Notes: generated by a model from the sequence alone, not told the origin. Positions 16,083 to 23,990 are shown, numbered from the stretch's first letter. The stretch is 35,958 nucleotides of DNA from DAISJI01 sp964559835 (GCA_964559835.1 CAZLJE010000043.1:1-35958), one strand, 5' to 3'. Made by a program: numbers and translations.

Positions 16083-16463
16083 TCAATGGCGGTAAAGCAC
16101 GTAGAAGTACGTGAAAATCGCGCAGAGGACATACACGATGCCGAACGTGCGCGATTGACCGACCAGGCTCTCGCGATCGGAGCGGCGGGCGTTGGCGATC
16201 ATCTCCACGCCGGTGATGATGCCGATGAGGAACGCAACCACAAGCCAGCGCTGCTGCGAGTAGAACAGGTACACGGGGATGAGGACGAACGAACCCGCAA
16301 ACGAGATCCATCCGAGCATGCGATACCGGTTGCGCTTGCGGGCGTCGGAGAGCCGCTCGGCGGTCATCATGGCGAATTGCGAAGGCGCGGCCAGGCGCAC
16401 CAGCGCGGGCAGTCCGGTTGCTATCAGCAGAAACCAGGCGTAATAGCGGCCGAACTTATCCAA
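16083..16463 (-). CDS. Small polytopic membrane protein in the heat-shock operon
   Basis: Encodes 126 residues with hydrophobic segments near 9-25, 47-67, 72-90 and 105-123, so three or four membrane helices, with a basic loop (SDARKRNRYR) between the first two. I do not recognise the family. The start is a TTG at 16463 lying inside the dnaJ 3' end: it has AAGGA five bases upstream and overlaps dnaJ by eight bases, which implies translational coupling. Its place between dnaJ and rsmE suggests co-expression in heat shock; the function is unknown. Confidence 0.72.
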   Translation of the reverse strand: MDKFGRYYAWFLLIATGLPALVRLAAPSQFAMMTAERLSDARKRNRYRMLGWISFAGSFVLIPVYLFYSQQRWLVVAFLIGIITGVEMIANARRSDRESLVGQSRTFGIVYVLCAIFTYFYVLYRH

Positions 16464-17604
16464 AGATGTCCTTAACTTTGCTGAGCAGTGTGCGGCGCTC
16501 GGGTTTGTTCTCGACGCCGTCCAGCACCGCCAGTTCGTTCAGCAGCTCGCGCTGTCGCTTGGTGAGCTTGTTGGGCGTGTGGACCTTCAGCGCGACGTAG
16601 AGGTCGCCCTTGCCGCGTCCGTTGAGCACCGGGACGCCTTTGCCGCGAATGCGCAACACGGTCCCGCTCTGCGTTGCTTCCGGCACACGCAACTTGTGGG
16701 GGCCGTCGAGGGTCGGGATCTCGATCTCCGAGCCAAGCACCGCTTGCGAATACGAGATCGGTACGGCGCAATGCAGGTCGTTGCCCTCGCGCTCAAAGAA
16801 AGCGTGTTCCTTGACGTGCAGCACGACGTACAGGTCGCCGGCCGGGCCGCCGTGCGTACCTGCCTCGCCCTCGGTTCCGTAACGAATGCGCGTGCCGTCC
16901 TCCACACCGGCGGGGACTTTGACCTGCTTCGTTTCTTCGCGCAGTTCGCGGCCGTCGCCGCGGCAAGCCGGACACGGGTCGGTGATGACGCTGCCCCGTC
17001 CCTGGCAGGTACTGCAGGTGCGCGCAATCGCGAAGAACCCCTGCTGGTAACGCACTTGTCCGCGACCGCCGCACGTCCGGCATGTCGTAGGACCTTTGCC
17101 CGGCGCCGCGCCCGACCCGTTGCACTTCTGGCACGTGTCGTGACGCCGGACTTTCACCGTTTTCTCGGTACCAAATACGGCTTCTTCGAAACCGAGGGTC
17201 AGGTCGACGCGGAGATCGCCGCCGCGTTGCGACCAGCTCTGGCGTCCGCGGCCACCGCCGAAGATGTCGCCCATACCGCCCATGCCGCCGAAGATGCTGC
17301 CCAGGATGTCGCCAAGGTCGCCGAAGTCCTGGAAGATGGTGGGGTCGAATCCGCCGGCTCCCGCGCCCGCTCCGCCGACGGCCGCATGACCGAAGCGGTC
17401 GTACGCGGCGCGCTTGTTCGAGTCCATCAGCACCGTGTAGGCCTCGGTGATCTCCTTGAATTTTTCGGAGGCGCCGTCGGGATCGTCGGGATTGCGGTCG
17501 GGATGGAATTGGAGCGCGAGCTTCCGGTAAGCGGCCTTGATCTCCTGCTCGCTGCACGTGCGCTGCACGCCGAGTACTTCGTAATAATCGCGTTTCGTTT
17601 TCAC
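16456..17604 (-). CDS. dnaJ: Chaperone protein DnaJ (Hsp40)
   Basis: Encodes 382 residues with the complete type-I layout: J domain 1-72 with HPD at 34-36, Gly/Phe-rich linker 75-125 (GGMGGMGDIFGGG), a zinc domain with four CxxCxGxG repeats (CQKCNGSG, CRTCGGRG, CSTCQGRG, CPACRGDG), then the two substrate-binding beta domains. It delivers unfolded clients to DnaK and stimulates its ATPase. The start is a GTG at 17604 giving MKTKRDYYEVLGV, the usual N-terminus. It follows grpE after 24 bp and overlaps the next gene. dnaK itself is not in this window. Confidence 0.96.
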   Translation of the reverse strand: MKTKRDYYEVLGVQRTCSEQEIKAAYRKLALQFHPDRNPDDPDGASEKFKEITEAYTVLMDSNKRAAYDRFGHAAVGGAGAGAGGFDPTIFQDFGDLGDILGSIFGGMGGMGDIFGGGRGRQSWSQRGGDLRVDLTLGFEEAVFGTEKTVKVRRHDTCQKCNGSGAAPGKGPTTCRTCGGRGQVRYQQGFFAIARTCSTCQGRGSVITDPCPACRGDGRELREETKQVKVPAGVEDGTRIRYGTEGEAGTHGGPAGDLYVVLHVKEHAFFEREGNDLHCAVPISYSQAVLGSEIEIPTLDGPHKLRVPEATQSGTVLRIRGKGVPVLNGRGKGDLYVALKVHTPNKLTKRQRELLNELAVLDGVENKPERRTLLSKVKDIFG

Positions 17605-17628
17605 TGCCAGTGGTGTACCCGGACCCTT

Positions 17629-18180
17629 CTACTTCTTGTTTGGATTGGTGGCGACACGGACCATCGCCGGACGCAATAGCCGGTCTTTCAATCTGTACCC
17701 GCGCTGCAACTCGTCGATCACGTGATGGTCTTCCACCTCGTCGGTCTCGACCATCTGCACGGCCTGGTGCTGGTTCGGATCGAAAGGCTGTCCCTTCGCC
17801 TCGATCGGCTGCAGGCCAAGCTTCGCCAGCGTGTCGTGGAACTGGCGATTGATCAGCTGCACGCCATTGACGAACTCGGGCCCGCTCTCGCCGCTCGCCA
17901 GCGCCCGATCGAAGCTGTCCACGATCGGCAGCAGCGAGCGCAGCGCTTCAGTCAGGGCGTAGTCCCTGAAATCCTGTTGCTCGCGCGCGCTGCGTTTGCG
18001 CGCATTATCGAACTCCGCCTGCAGGCGTGCCAGGCGGTCCAGCAGCGCGTCGCGCTCCTGGCGCAGCTTCTCTGTTTCGGCCGCCTCTGCGGCTACATCA
18101 CGTTCGTCGGCGGGAGGGAGCTCGTGCTCGACATCCAGTGCCTGCGGCGTCTCCTCCGCTTTTCCATTTTTTCCTGCCAT
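17629..18180 (-). CDS. grpE: Nucleotide exchange factor GrpE
   Basis: Encodes 183 residues from MAGKNGKAEE. An acidic, disordered N-terminus is followed by a long coiled coil (ETEKLRQERDALLDRLARLQAEFDNARKR) and the beta-wing domain ending in LQRGYRLKDRLLRPAMVRVA, the GrpE signature. GrpE dimers release ADP from DnaK, and their helix acts as a thermosensor in other species. A longer form starting at a GTG at 18228 or ATG at 18219 is possible; the GTG has AGGAAGG nearby, but the added residues (MRSMWRKRRTAREEPV) are unlike GrpE. It lies between hrcA and dnaJ in the standard order. Confidence 0.94.
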   Translation of the reverse strand: MAGKNGKAEETPQALDVEHELPPADERDVAAEAAETEKLRQERDALLDRLARLQAEFDNARKRSAREQQDFRDYALTEALRSLLPIVDSFDRALASGESGPEFVNGVQLINRQFHDTLAKLGLQPIEAKGQPFDPNQHQAVQMVETDEVEDHHVIDELQRGYRLKDRLLRPAMVRVATNPNKK

Positions 18181-18245
18181 AACTGGTTCTTCCCGGGCGG
18201 TGCGGCGTTTTCTCCACATGGATCGCACCAGCCTTCCTGAAATAT

Positions 18246-19292
18246 CTACTCGGAATCGTTTAGAACTTCGTCGAAGAGCTTCGCGATGTATGCCACGGCA
18301 TTAATCGTGTGCTGGTAATCGATGCGCGTCGGCCCGAGCACCGCCAGCGACCCCATGACCTCGCCCCCTACACGGGCAGGCGCTCCGATCAACACGAAAT
18401 TTCTCAAATACGGCGCCGCTTCCTGCAATCCGATCACGACCCTTACCGCTTCCTGCCTCGTGTCGAGGTAAGCGCCCAAGAGCTGCGCGACCCGCTCCTT
18501 CTCCTCGAGCGTCTTCAGCAATTGCTGGAGGCGTTCGCGGTCGGCTTCGTTCGCGACCAGGTTCGCCGCACCTTCCAGGTACACGCCCGCACCGGTGCCC
18601 TCGGACGACAATGCTCCTTGTTTGCAGAGCTGGTCGATCGAGTTCATCAGGCGGTCGTATTCGCTACGCTCAGCCTGGACCCGGCGGTCGATCTCGTTCC
18701 GAACATCGGTGAGCGTCCAGCCGCGGAAGTTCTCATTGATGTAGCGCGCCGCGACCTCGAGGTCCTGCTGCGTCAGCTCGGTGCTCATGCGCAAAACGCG
18801 ATCGCGAACCACACCTGATTTCATGACGACTACGGCGAGGATCTTCTTGTCCCCCAGGCGCGAGAAGTACACGTGGTCGAGAGCGTTCTTCGGCCCGCCG
18901 ACCGTGACCGCCACTCCAACATTGTGCGAGATCAGCGACAATACGTGCGAGGTGCGTTCCATGAATTCCTGCACGTCGCTGACGCCTTGCAGCGACTCGC
19001 GCACGACACTCTCATCTGCAGGCGACAACTCGGCCCGTCCGCTGAGATGGTCGACGTAATACTGGTACGCTGCGGGTGTCGGGACCCTGCCCGCCGAAGT
19101 GTGCGGCTGTTCGAGAAACCCCGAGTCCACCAGGTCGGACATGACATTGCGGATCGAGGCGGGGCTCAGCCCTTCGCTGCTCATCCGGGCGAGCACACGT
19201 GAGCCGACCGGCTCACCTGTGGAAATGTAACTTTCCACGATGGCCGTCAGAATCTCGTGTTCGCGTTGACCGATCTGTCCTTGGCTTGCCAT
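18246..19292 (-). CDS. hrcA: Heat-inducible transcription repressor HrcA
   Basis: Encodes 348 residues. The N-terminal winged helix (REHEILTAIVESYISTGEP, SPASIRNVMSDLVDSGFLEQPHTSAGRVPT) is the HrcA DNA-binding domain; a GAF-like dimerisation domain follows, ending in GPTRIDYQHTINAVAYIA. HrcA binds CIRCE operators and represses chaperone operons, with GroEL needed for its activity in model bacteria. A CIRCE-like operator lies at 19384-19408 beside its own promoter, so autoregulation of the whole operon is likely. It is the first gene of the operon; the ATG at 19292 has only a weak AGGG ahead of it. Confidence 0.96.
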   Translation of the reverse strand: MASQGQIGQREHEILTAIVESYISTGEPVGSRVLARMSSEGLSPASIRNVMSDLVDSGFLEQPHTSAGRVPTPAAYQYYVDHLSGRAELSPADESVVRESLQGVSDVQEFMERTSHVLSLISHNVGVAVTVGGPKNALDHVYFSRLGDKKILAVVVMKSGVVRDRVLRMSTELTQQDLEVAARYINENFRGWTLTDVRNEIDRRVQAERSEYDRLMNSIDQLCKQGALSSEGTGAGVYLEGAANLVANEADRERLQQLLKTLEEKERVAQLLGAYLDTRQEAVRVVIGLQEAAPYLRNFVLIGAPARVGGEVMGSLAVLGPTRIDYQHTINAVAYIAKLFDEVLNDSE

Positions 19293-19354
19293 ACCCTAGA
19301 GAGCCTAATTCCTTTAGATGCAGCCGCTTAGCTTTCGATTCGGGGTCACTTCCG

Positions 19355-19383
19355 ATTTTAGGAAGGTAAGGGCGGGAAGTCAA
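19355..19383 (-). promoter_or_regulatory. Sigma-70 promoter of the hrcA operon
   Basis: On the minus strand TTGACT (19383-19378), a 17-bp spacer and TAAAAT (19360-19355) match the vegetative consensus well. Transcription should begin near 19348, giving a leader of about 55 bases before hrcA. The -35 box directly abuts the CIRCE operator. Confidence 0.72.
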
Positions 19384-19408
19384 TGGCACTCCGGCATCCG
19401 GAGTGCCA
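19384..19408. promoter_or_regulatory. CIRCE operator (HrcA binding site)
   Basis: TGGCACTC, nine bases, GAGTGCCA: the arm sequence and exact 9-bp spacing match the CIRCE consensus (TTAGCACTC-N9-GAGTGCTAA), with 7/9 and 8/9 matches in the extended arms. The spacer is itself self-complementary, so the whole site is an 11-bp inverted repeat around CAT. It lies between mrp and hrcA and touches the hrcA -35 box; bound HrcA would exclude RNA polymerase. In the mrp transcript the same bases could fold as a hairpin 12 bp past the stop. Confidence 0.85.
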
Positions 19409-19419
19409 AGTGGCTGAGA

Positions 19420-20259
19420 TTACTGGATTTCAATGACGCTGTCGGGAGCCGCGGCGCGGATCTCCTGGACGCGGTCGCGAACACGGCGGGCGAATTCGTA
19501 GAGAGACTTCGAATGCGCTCCCTTTTCGCCCTCGAGAGCGACCGGATGGCCCGAGTCGCCGCCCTTGCGGATATCTGGATCCACCTCGATCTGCCCCAGG
19601 AATGCCAGACCAAACTGCTCCGCGGTGCGCTGCCCGCCACCCTTCGAGAAAAGATCGATCTCGTGACGGCAATGCGGGCAGGTGAGGAAGCTCATGTTCT
19701 CCGCAATTCCGACCAGGTCCACCTTCACCTGCTTGAACATCTCGATCGCCTTGCGCGCATCCTGAAGCGAAACGTCCGAGGGCGTGGTGACAACGATCGC
19801 TCCGGTAAGCGGGACAGTCTGGATGAGCGAAATGGCGACATCACCGGTGCCGGGCGGGAGATCGACGACAAGGTAGTCCAGCGTTCCCCAGTCGACGCGC
19901 TGCATGAACTCGCGCATGATCTGGTGCAGCATGGGCCCGCGCCAGATGAGCGGCTTATCGCCCGGGTTCATGAATCCTACGGACATCACCTTGAGTCCGT
20001 AACGCTCGACGGGGATGATGCGGCTTTCGGGTGAGAGTTCCGGGGTCACGCTGCTGCCCAGCATCAACGGGACGTTCGGGCCGTAAACATCGGCGTCAAG
20101 CAGCCCGACCTTGTGGCCGAGTTTCGCCAACGCCAACGCTAGATTGACGGCGAGCGTGGTCTTGCCGACGCCGCCCTTGCCGGAACCGACGGCGATGATC
20201 GCGTCCACGCCGGGTAGTGGCTGCGGACCCTGGGGAGCTTGTGCGTGCGAGTGGGACAA
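19420..20259 (-). CDS. mrp: Mrp/NBP35-type Fe-S cluster carrier ATPase
   Basis: Encodes 279 residues of the P-loop family: deviant Walker A GKGGVGKT (27-34), DADVYGPN, VDLPPGTGDVA and the cluster-ligand CPHC motif near the SFLTCPHCRHE segment. The protein binds and transfers 4Fe-4S clusters as a dimer. Most bacterial Mrp proteins carry an N-terminal MIP18/DUF59 domain; here only a His-rich stub precedes the P-loop. No ATG is available, and the frame upstream is noncoding. I place the start at a TTG at 20259, with GAGGG eight bases upstream and TATAAT at 20295-20290 giving a leader of about 24 bases. It lies upstream of the hrcA operon on the same strand, separated by CIRCE. Confidence 0.9.
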   Translation of the reverse strand: MSHSHAQAPQGPQPLPGVDAIIAVGSGKGGVGKTTLAVNLALALAKLGHKVGLLDADVYGPNVPLMLGSSVTPELSPESRIIPVERYGLKVMSVGFMNPGDKPLIWRGPMLHQIMREFMQRVDWGTLDYLVVDLPPGTGDVAISLIQTVPLTGAIVVTTPSDVSLQDARKAIEMFKQVKVDLVGIAENMSFLTCPHCRHEIDLFSKGGGQRTAEQFGLAFLGQIEVDPDIRKGGDSGHPVALEGEKGAHSKSLYEFARRVRDRVQEIRAAAPDSVIEIQ

Positions 20260-20289
20260 ATGCGAATCCCTCAAGTGAAGTAACCTTCG

Positions 20290-20295
20290 ATTATA
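20290..20295 (-). promoter_or_regulatory. Candidate -10 box for mrp
   Basis: A perfect TATAAT on the minus strand, 30 bp before the proposed TTG start. The region where a -35 box would lie is a word repeat (20309-20331) with no consensus match. Confidence 0.4.
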
Positions 20296-20308
20296 TCTGG
20301 CGAACTTA

Positions 20309-20331
20309 CGATCTGGTGATCTGGTGATCGC
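20309..20331. repeat. Intergenic word repeat, family 'gatctggt'
   Basis: Near-perfect tandem words (gatctggtgatctggtgatc) lie upstream of mrp. They are the complement of the 'gatcacca' words at 6298-6345. Confidence 0.55.
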
Positions 20332-20339
20332 GCCACGCG

Positions 20340-20386
20340 AAAACAAAAATGCCGCAGCCTTGCCTTTCGGGGCCGAAAGACAAGGC
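20340..20386 (-). terminator. Rho-independent terminator of the alpha/beta-hydrolase gene
   Basis: A 14-bp stem with one mismatch (20357-20370 with 20373-20386) lies about 20 bp past the hydrolase stop. On the minus strand it is followed by a T-rich tail (complement of the A-rich 20340-20350). Confidence 0.75.
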
Positions 20387-20407
20387 CGGGCTGTCGGCTG
20401 ACCGCAG

Positions 20408-21247
20408 CTATGCCGCGATCTGACCCGCGCGCTGCAAGAACGCGAGCAGGTCGGTGTTGATTTGGTCCGCGTGAGTGGTCGGCATTCCATGTGGGAAGCC
20501 GGGATAGAACCTCGTCGTGGCATTCTTAAGCAGCTTGGCTGTAAGCGGTCCGGAATCTGCGAAGGGAACGATCTGGTCGTCCTCGCCATGCATCACGAGT
20601 GTGGGCACATCGATCTTCTTCAGGTCCTCGGTAAAGTCGGTCTCGGAAAAAGCCTTGATGCAGTCGTATTGGGCCTTGATCCCGCCCATCATTGCCTGCC
20701 TCCACCAGTTATCTTTCACACCTTGGGATACCTTCGCTCCCGGCCGGTTGTAGCCGTAGAAGGGGAGGGTGAAGTCCTGGTAGAACTGCGGCCGGTTGTT
20801 GGCTGTTTCCTCGCGAATCTTGTCGAAGACCTCGATCGGCAGACCGCCCGGATTCTTGGCGGACTTCACCATGACCGGTGGAACGGAACTGATCAGTACT
20901 GCCCTAGCGACGCGTCCTTTGCCATATTGAGCGACGTAGCGCGCAACTTCTCCGCCGCCGGTCGAATGGCCGATGTGAATGGCATCGCGAAGGTCGAGCT
21001 TTTCGACCAGCTCTTTGACGTCAGCCGCGTATGTGTCCATTTCGTTGCCGGTGTCGGTTTGGGTGGAGCGCCCATGTCCGCGGCGGTCATGCGCGATCAC
21101 CCGGTATCCATGACCGAGAAAGAACATCATCTGGACATCCCAGTCGTCTGCTGAGAGTGGCCAGCCGTGGTGAAAGAACACAGGCTGGCCCTTACCCCAG
21201 TCCTTGTAGTAGATCGTCGTGCCATCCTTTGTGGTGAAAGTCGGCAT
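20408..21247 (-). CDS. Alpha/beta hydrolase, cofactor-free haloperoxidase/esterase type
   Basis: Encodes 279 residues starting MPTFTTKDG, the usual N-terminus of this family; the ATG at 21247 follows AAGGAG. The oxyanion segment FFHHGWPLS, nucleophile Ser95 in GHSTGGGE, Asp224 in HGEDDQIVPF and His253 in GFPHGMPTTH complete the triad. Members are annotated as non-haem chloroperoxidases or arylesterases; they hydrolyse esters and, with peroxide and acid, show perhydrolase activity in vitro. The physiological substrate is unknown. No signal peptide, so the protein is cytosolic. The gene is a single unit with its own terminator, divergent from the isochorismatase-like gene. Confidence 0.92.
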   Translation of the reverse strand: MPTFTTKDGTTIYYKDWGKGQPVFFHHGWPLSADDWDVQMMFFLGHGYRVIAHDRRGHGRSTQTDTGNEMDTYAADVKELVEKLDLRDAIHIGHSTGGGEVARYVAQYGKGRVARAVLISSVPPVMVKSAKNPGGLPIEVFDKIREETANNRPQFYQDFTLPFYGYNRPGAKVSQGVKDNWWRQAMMGGIKAQYDCIKAFSETDFTEDLKKIDVPTLVMHGEDDQIVPFADSGPLTAKLLKNATTRFYPGFPHGMPTTHADQINTDLLAFLQRAGQIAA

Positions 21248-21423
21248 AAATACTCCTTCGGGGTTCGGGGTTGGAAGCGGGTGGACGATGCAATGAACGG
21301 GCCGTGCAAATCGCCGAAGGCGAAAGCTTAGTGGATAGATGTGTGGCGCACGAACAGGGCGCATTATTCTTCGCAGGTAAAACGATTCAAGACAGGACAC
21401 GCGCGCAGTGGTATCTTGCGCGC

Positions 21424-21990
21424 ATGAACCTCGGCAAAAATGCGGTACTGATCGTCATTGACGTGCAGAACGCATTCGATGACCCGCGCATGGGCAGGCG
21501 GAACAATCCAGACGCGGAGAAGAACATCGCGCGCCTGCTGCAGGCATGGCGCGGGAGCGGGCGGCCCATTATCCACGTTCGCCATGATTCGGTTGAGCCG
21601 CAGTCGATCCTCCGGCCCGGGCAGCCGGGAAATGCGATCAAGAAGGAAGCGCAGCCGCTCGAAGGAGAGCGGGTCATCGGCAAACATGTGAACAGCGCGT
21701 TCATCGGAACCGATCTTGAACAGCGCCTACGCGGCTCGGGACAAAATACTGTCGTGTGCGTGGGCCTGACGACCGATCATTGCGTTTCCACGACCGCCAG
21801 AATGGCGGGCAATCTGGGTTTCAACACGGTGGTAGTCGCAGATGCGACCGCCGCGTTCGAGCGCAAGAACTTCGATGGGACGATAGTCCCAGCAGAAGAG
21901 ATCTACCGCGGCGCGCTGGCTAGTCTGCATGGAGAGTTCGCGGAGGTCACGAACACCGACGTCGTGCTGGAAGGACTGGCTGGGGCGTGA
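21424..21990 (+). CDS. Isochorismatase-like cysteine hydrolase
   Basis: Encodes 188 residues. The catalytic triad of the family is visible: Asp13 (VLIVIDVQNAF), Lys87 (VIGKHVNSAF) and Cys120 (GLTTDHCVSTTARM). The family includes nicotinamidases, N-carbamoyl amidases and isochorismatases; the substrate cannot be named from sequence, and there is no siderophore or NAD-salvage gene nearby. The start is the ATG at 21424; no Shine-Dalgarno is evident, and the open frame further upstream lacks family similarity. The gene stands alone between the divergent hydrolase and the convergent zinc-finger gene. Confidence 0.9.
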   Translation: MNLGKNAVLIVIDVQNAFDDPRMGRRNNPDAEKNIARLLQAWRGSGRPIIHVRHDSVEPQSILRPGQPGNAIKKEAQPLEGERVIGKHVNSAFIGTDLEQRLRGSGQNTVVCVGLTTDHCVSTTARMAGNLGFNTVVVADATAAFERKNFDGTIVPAEEIYRGALASLHGEFAEVTNTDVVLEGLAGA

Positions 21991-22027
21991 TGGTAGTTCG
22001 GTAGATCGACTCCTTCACGTCGAATGT

Positions 22028-22297
22028 TCAGTATTCCGCGAACGCGTCGTCCGGATAGCAATACAGCCAGCGTTCTCCAGTCTCGGCGGAAGCGATGACG
22101 GGATGTCCGGTGGCGTGCGCGTGCTTGCTGGCGTGCCGGTTGGGCGAGCTATCGCAACAACGCGTGCCGCCGCACTCCTGGCACGTACGCAGGTGGACCC
22201 AGCGACCGCCGATCTTCACGCACTCTTCGCACTCGCGCTTCTTCGGATGTTTTACGGTATGGACGGCGCCGATGTGCGCACAAGCCGCGGCTGACAT
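22028..22297 (-). CDS. UBP-type zinc finger protein
   Basis: Encodes 89 residues consisting almost entirely of a ZnF-UBP domain: CAHIGAVHTV, CEECVKIGGRW, LRTCQECGGTRCCD, then HASKHAHATGHPV and WLYCYPDD. The Cys/His ligands for two to three zinc ions are all present. In eukaryotes this fold binds the C-terminus of ubiquitin; bacteria without ubiquitin use it for unknown targets. GGGGGG lies five bases before the ATG at 22297. It is 25 bp behind the flavoprotein gene, so the two form an operon. The same domain is often encoded beside, or fused to, such flavoproteins in bacteria, suggesting a functional link. Confidence 0.9.
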   Translation of the reverse strand: MSAAACAHIGAVHTVKHPKKRECEECVKIGGRWVHLRTCQECGGTRCCDSSPNRHASKHAHATGHPVIASAETGERWLYCYPDDAFAEY

Positions 22298-22322
22298 AGT
22301 TCCCCCCTTGTTTATTCGTGGT

Positions 22323-23990
22323 TTATTCGTGCAATACCTGATGGACGAAGGAGACAGCGATCGAACCTTCTCCTACCGCGGAGGCCACCCGCTTCACGTT
22401 GCCCGACCGGACGTCGCCCACGGCGAATACGCCGGGCAGAGTGGTCTCGAGCAGGTGGGGCGGACGCGTGAGAGGCCAGCGTGCCGCCGTGAGTTCCTCC
22501 TGCGACAAAGCGGGTCCCGTTTTGATGAAACCTTTATCGTCAAGCGCGATGCAGTGGTCGAGCCAGCGGGTGTTCGGAGCTGCGCCGGTCATCAGGAACA
22601 CGTGACGAATGGACTTTATCTGGATCTGACCGGACTGGCTGTTGCGCCAACGGACACATTCGAGGTGGCTCTGTCCTTCGAGCGCTTCGATCGCGGTATA
22701 CGGCAGCAAGGTGATATTCGGTGTCTCTTCGATCCTGCGGATCAGGTATCGCGACATGGTATCGGCCAATCCACTGCCGCGAACGAGCACATGCACGTGC
22801 TTCGCCGTTTGCGAGAGGAATACAGCCGCCTGCCCGGCTGAGTTTCCGCCGCCGACTACGATCACTTCCTGATCGCTGCAGAGCTGCGCCTCCATCGGGG
22901 TTGCGCCGTAGTAGACACCTGCGCCTTCGAAGCGCGCCAGGTTGTCCAGCGGCAAGCGACGGTATTGCGCGCCGGTGGCAATGACCACCGACCGCGCCGG
23001 AACGCGCGAAGCGTTCTCCAATTCAACGGCGTAGGGCTTGTGATCGCAGGCGAGGCGGGTGGCGCCCCGTGCGATAGTGACCTGGGCGCCGAACTTCTGC
23101 GCCTGGTGGTATGCGCGCGCCGCGAGCTCCTGGCCCGGGATCCCCGTAGGAAATCCAAGATAGTTCTCGATCTTCGAACTCGAACCGGCTTGACCGCCGA
23201 ACGCGTTCGTCTCCAGCACGAGCACGTCGAGTCCCTCCGACGCTCCATAGACGGCAGCGGCCAATCCGGCGGGACCTGCGCCGACGACGACCAGGTCGCG
23301 GACATGCGTCTGGTCGATCGCATCGTTGAACCCGAGACAATCCGCAACCTCCTGATTGCTGGGGTTGCGCAAAACGGTAGTGCCCTGGCAGATCAATACC
23401 GGAACATCCGCGGCGGAAATATGGAACCGGTCGAGCAGCGCCTGCACGTCGGAGTCGCGGTCGAGATCGATGTACGAATACGGATGCCCGTTGCGCATGA
23501 GGAATTCCTTGATGCGCAGCGTTGTGGCAGAGTACGCGGAGCCGACCAGCACGACGTCGCCCCAACCTTGCGCTATCAGTTCGACGCGGCGCAGGATGAA
23601 AGCGCGCAGCAGGATCTCGCTGAGTTCGGGGTCGGTCTGCACCAACGCCAGCAGGCGTTCGCGATCGACCTCGATCACTTCGCCGGACTGGCTGACTCGC
23701 ATCCGGACCAGTGTCCGCCGGCCGGAGAGCATGTTGACTTCGCCCGTAAAGTGCCCGACGCCATGCGTGGTCACCAAGGTGTCGGCGGAGGTGGAAGGGC
23801 GGATGATCTCCAACTCGCCGGACGTAACAACAAACAACGGTATGTTCTCAGCGCCCTGCTCGACAAGAACGTCGCCCTGGCGAATGGAGCGACGGCGTCC
23901 GTGCGCAGCGATGCGCGCAATCTGCGACGCAGTCAGTTTCGGGAAAATGTGCTCGAGACGCGAGCGCATCGGCTGGAAAGGAGCGGGCAT
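22323..23990 (-). CDS. Cyclic-nucleotide-domain / thioredoxin-reductase-like flavoprotein
   Basis: Encodes 555 residues in three parts. Residues about 14-130 form a cyclic-nucleotide-binding-like domain. Residues 145-220 form a glutaredoxin/thioredoxin-like domain (GSAYSATTLRIKEFL, DVPVLICQG) without a CxxC. From 231 onward it is a thioredoxin-reductase-type FAD/NAD(P)H oxidoreductase with GAGPAG (237-242), a second dinucleotide motif VVGGGNSAG (379-386) and FAVGDVRSGNVKRV. The redox-active CxxC expected around residue 362 is replaced by YGATPMEA, so it cannot be an ordinary thioredoxin reductase. It probably passes electrons from NAD(P)H to an unknown acceptor under control of the N-terminal sensor domain. 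It is co-transcribed with the UBP zinc finger. No Shine-Dalgarno precedes the ATG at 23990. Confidence 0.9.
   Translation of the reverse strand: MPAPFQPMRSRLEHIFPKLTASQIARIAAHGRRRSIRQGDVLVEQGAENIPLFVVTSGELEIIRPSTSADTLVTTHGVGHFTGEVNMLSGRRTLVRMRVSQSGEVIEVDRERLLALVQTDPELSEILLRAFILRRVELIAQGWGDVVLVGSAYSATTLRIKEFLMRNGHPYSYIDLDRDSDVQALLDRFHISAADVPVLICQGTTVLRNPSNQEVADCLGFNDAIDQTHVRDLVVVGAGPAGLAAAVYGASEGLDVLVLETNAFGGQAGSSSKIENYLGFPTGIPGQELAARAYHQAQKFGAQVTIARGATRLACDHKPYAVELENASRVPARSVVIATGAQYRRLPLDNLARFEGAGVYYGATPMEAQLCSDQEVIVVGGGNSAGQAAVFLSQTAKHVHVLVRGSGLADTMSRYLIRRIEETPNITLLPYTAIEALEGQSHLECVRWRNSQSGQIQIKSIRHVFLMTGAAPNTRWLDHCIALDDKGFIKTGPALSQEELTAARWPLTRPPHLLETTLPGVFAVGDVRSGNVKRVASAVGEGSIAVSFVHQVLHE

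Noticed and set aside
16579..17679. Plus-strand 366-codon frame opposite dnaJ
   Set aside because: It is a GC-rich shadow of dnaJ; the antisense product has no domain, and dnaJ on the other strand is unambiguous.
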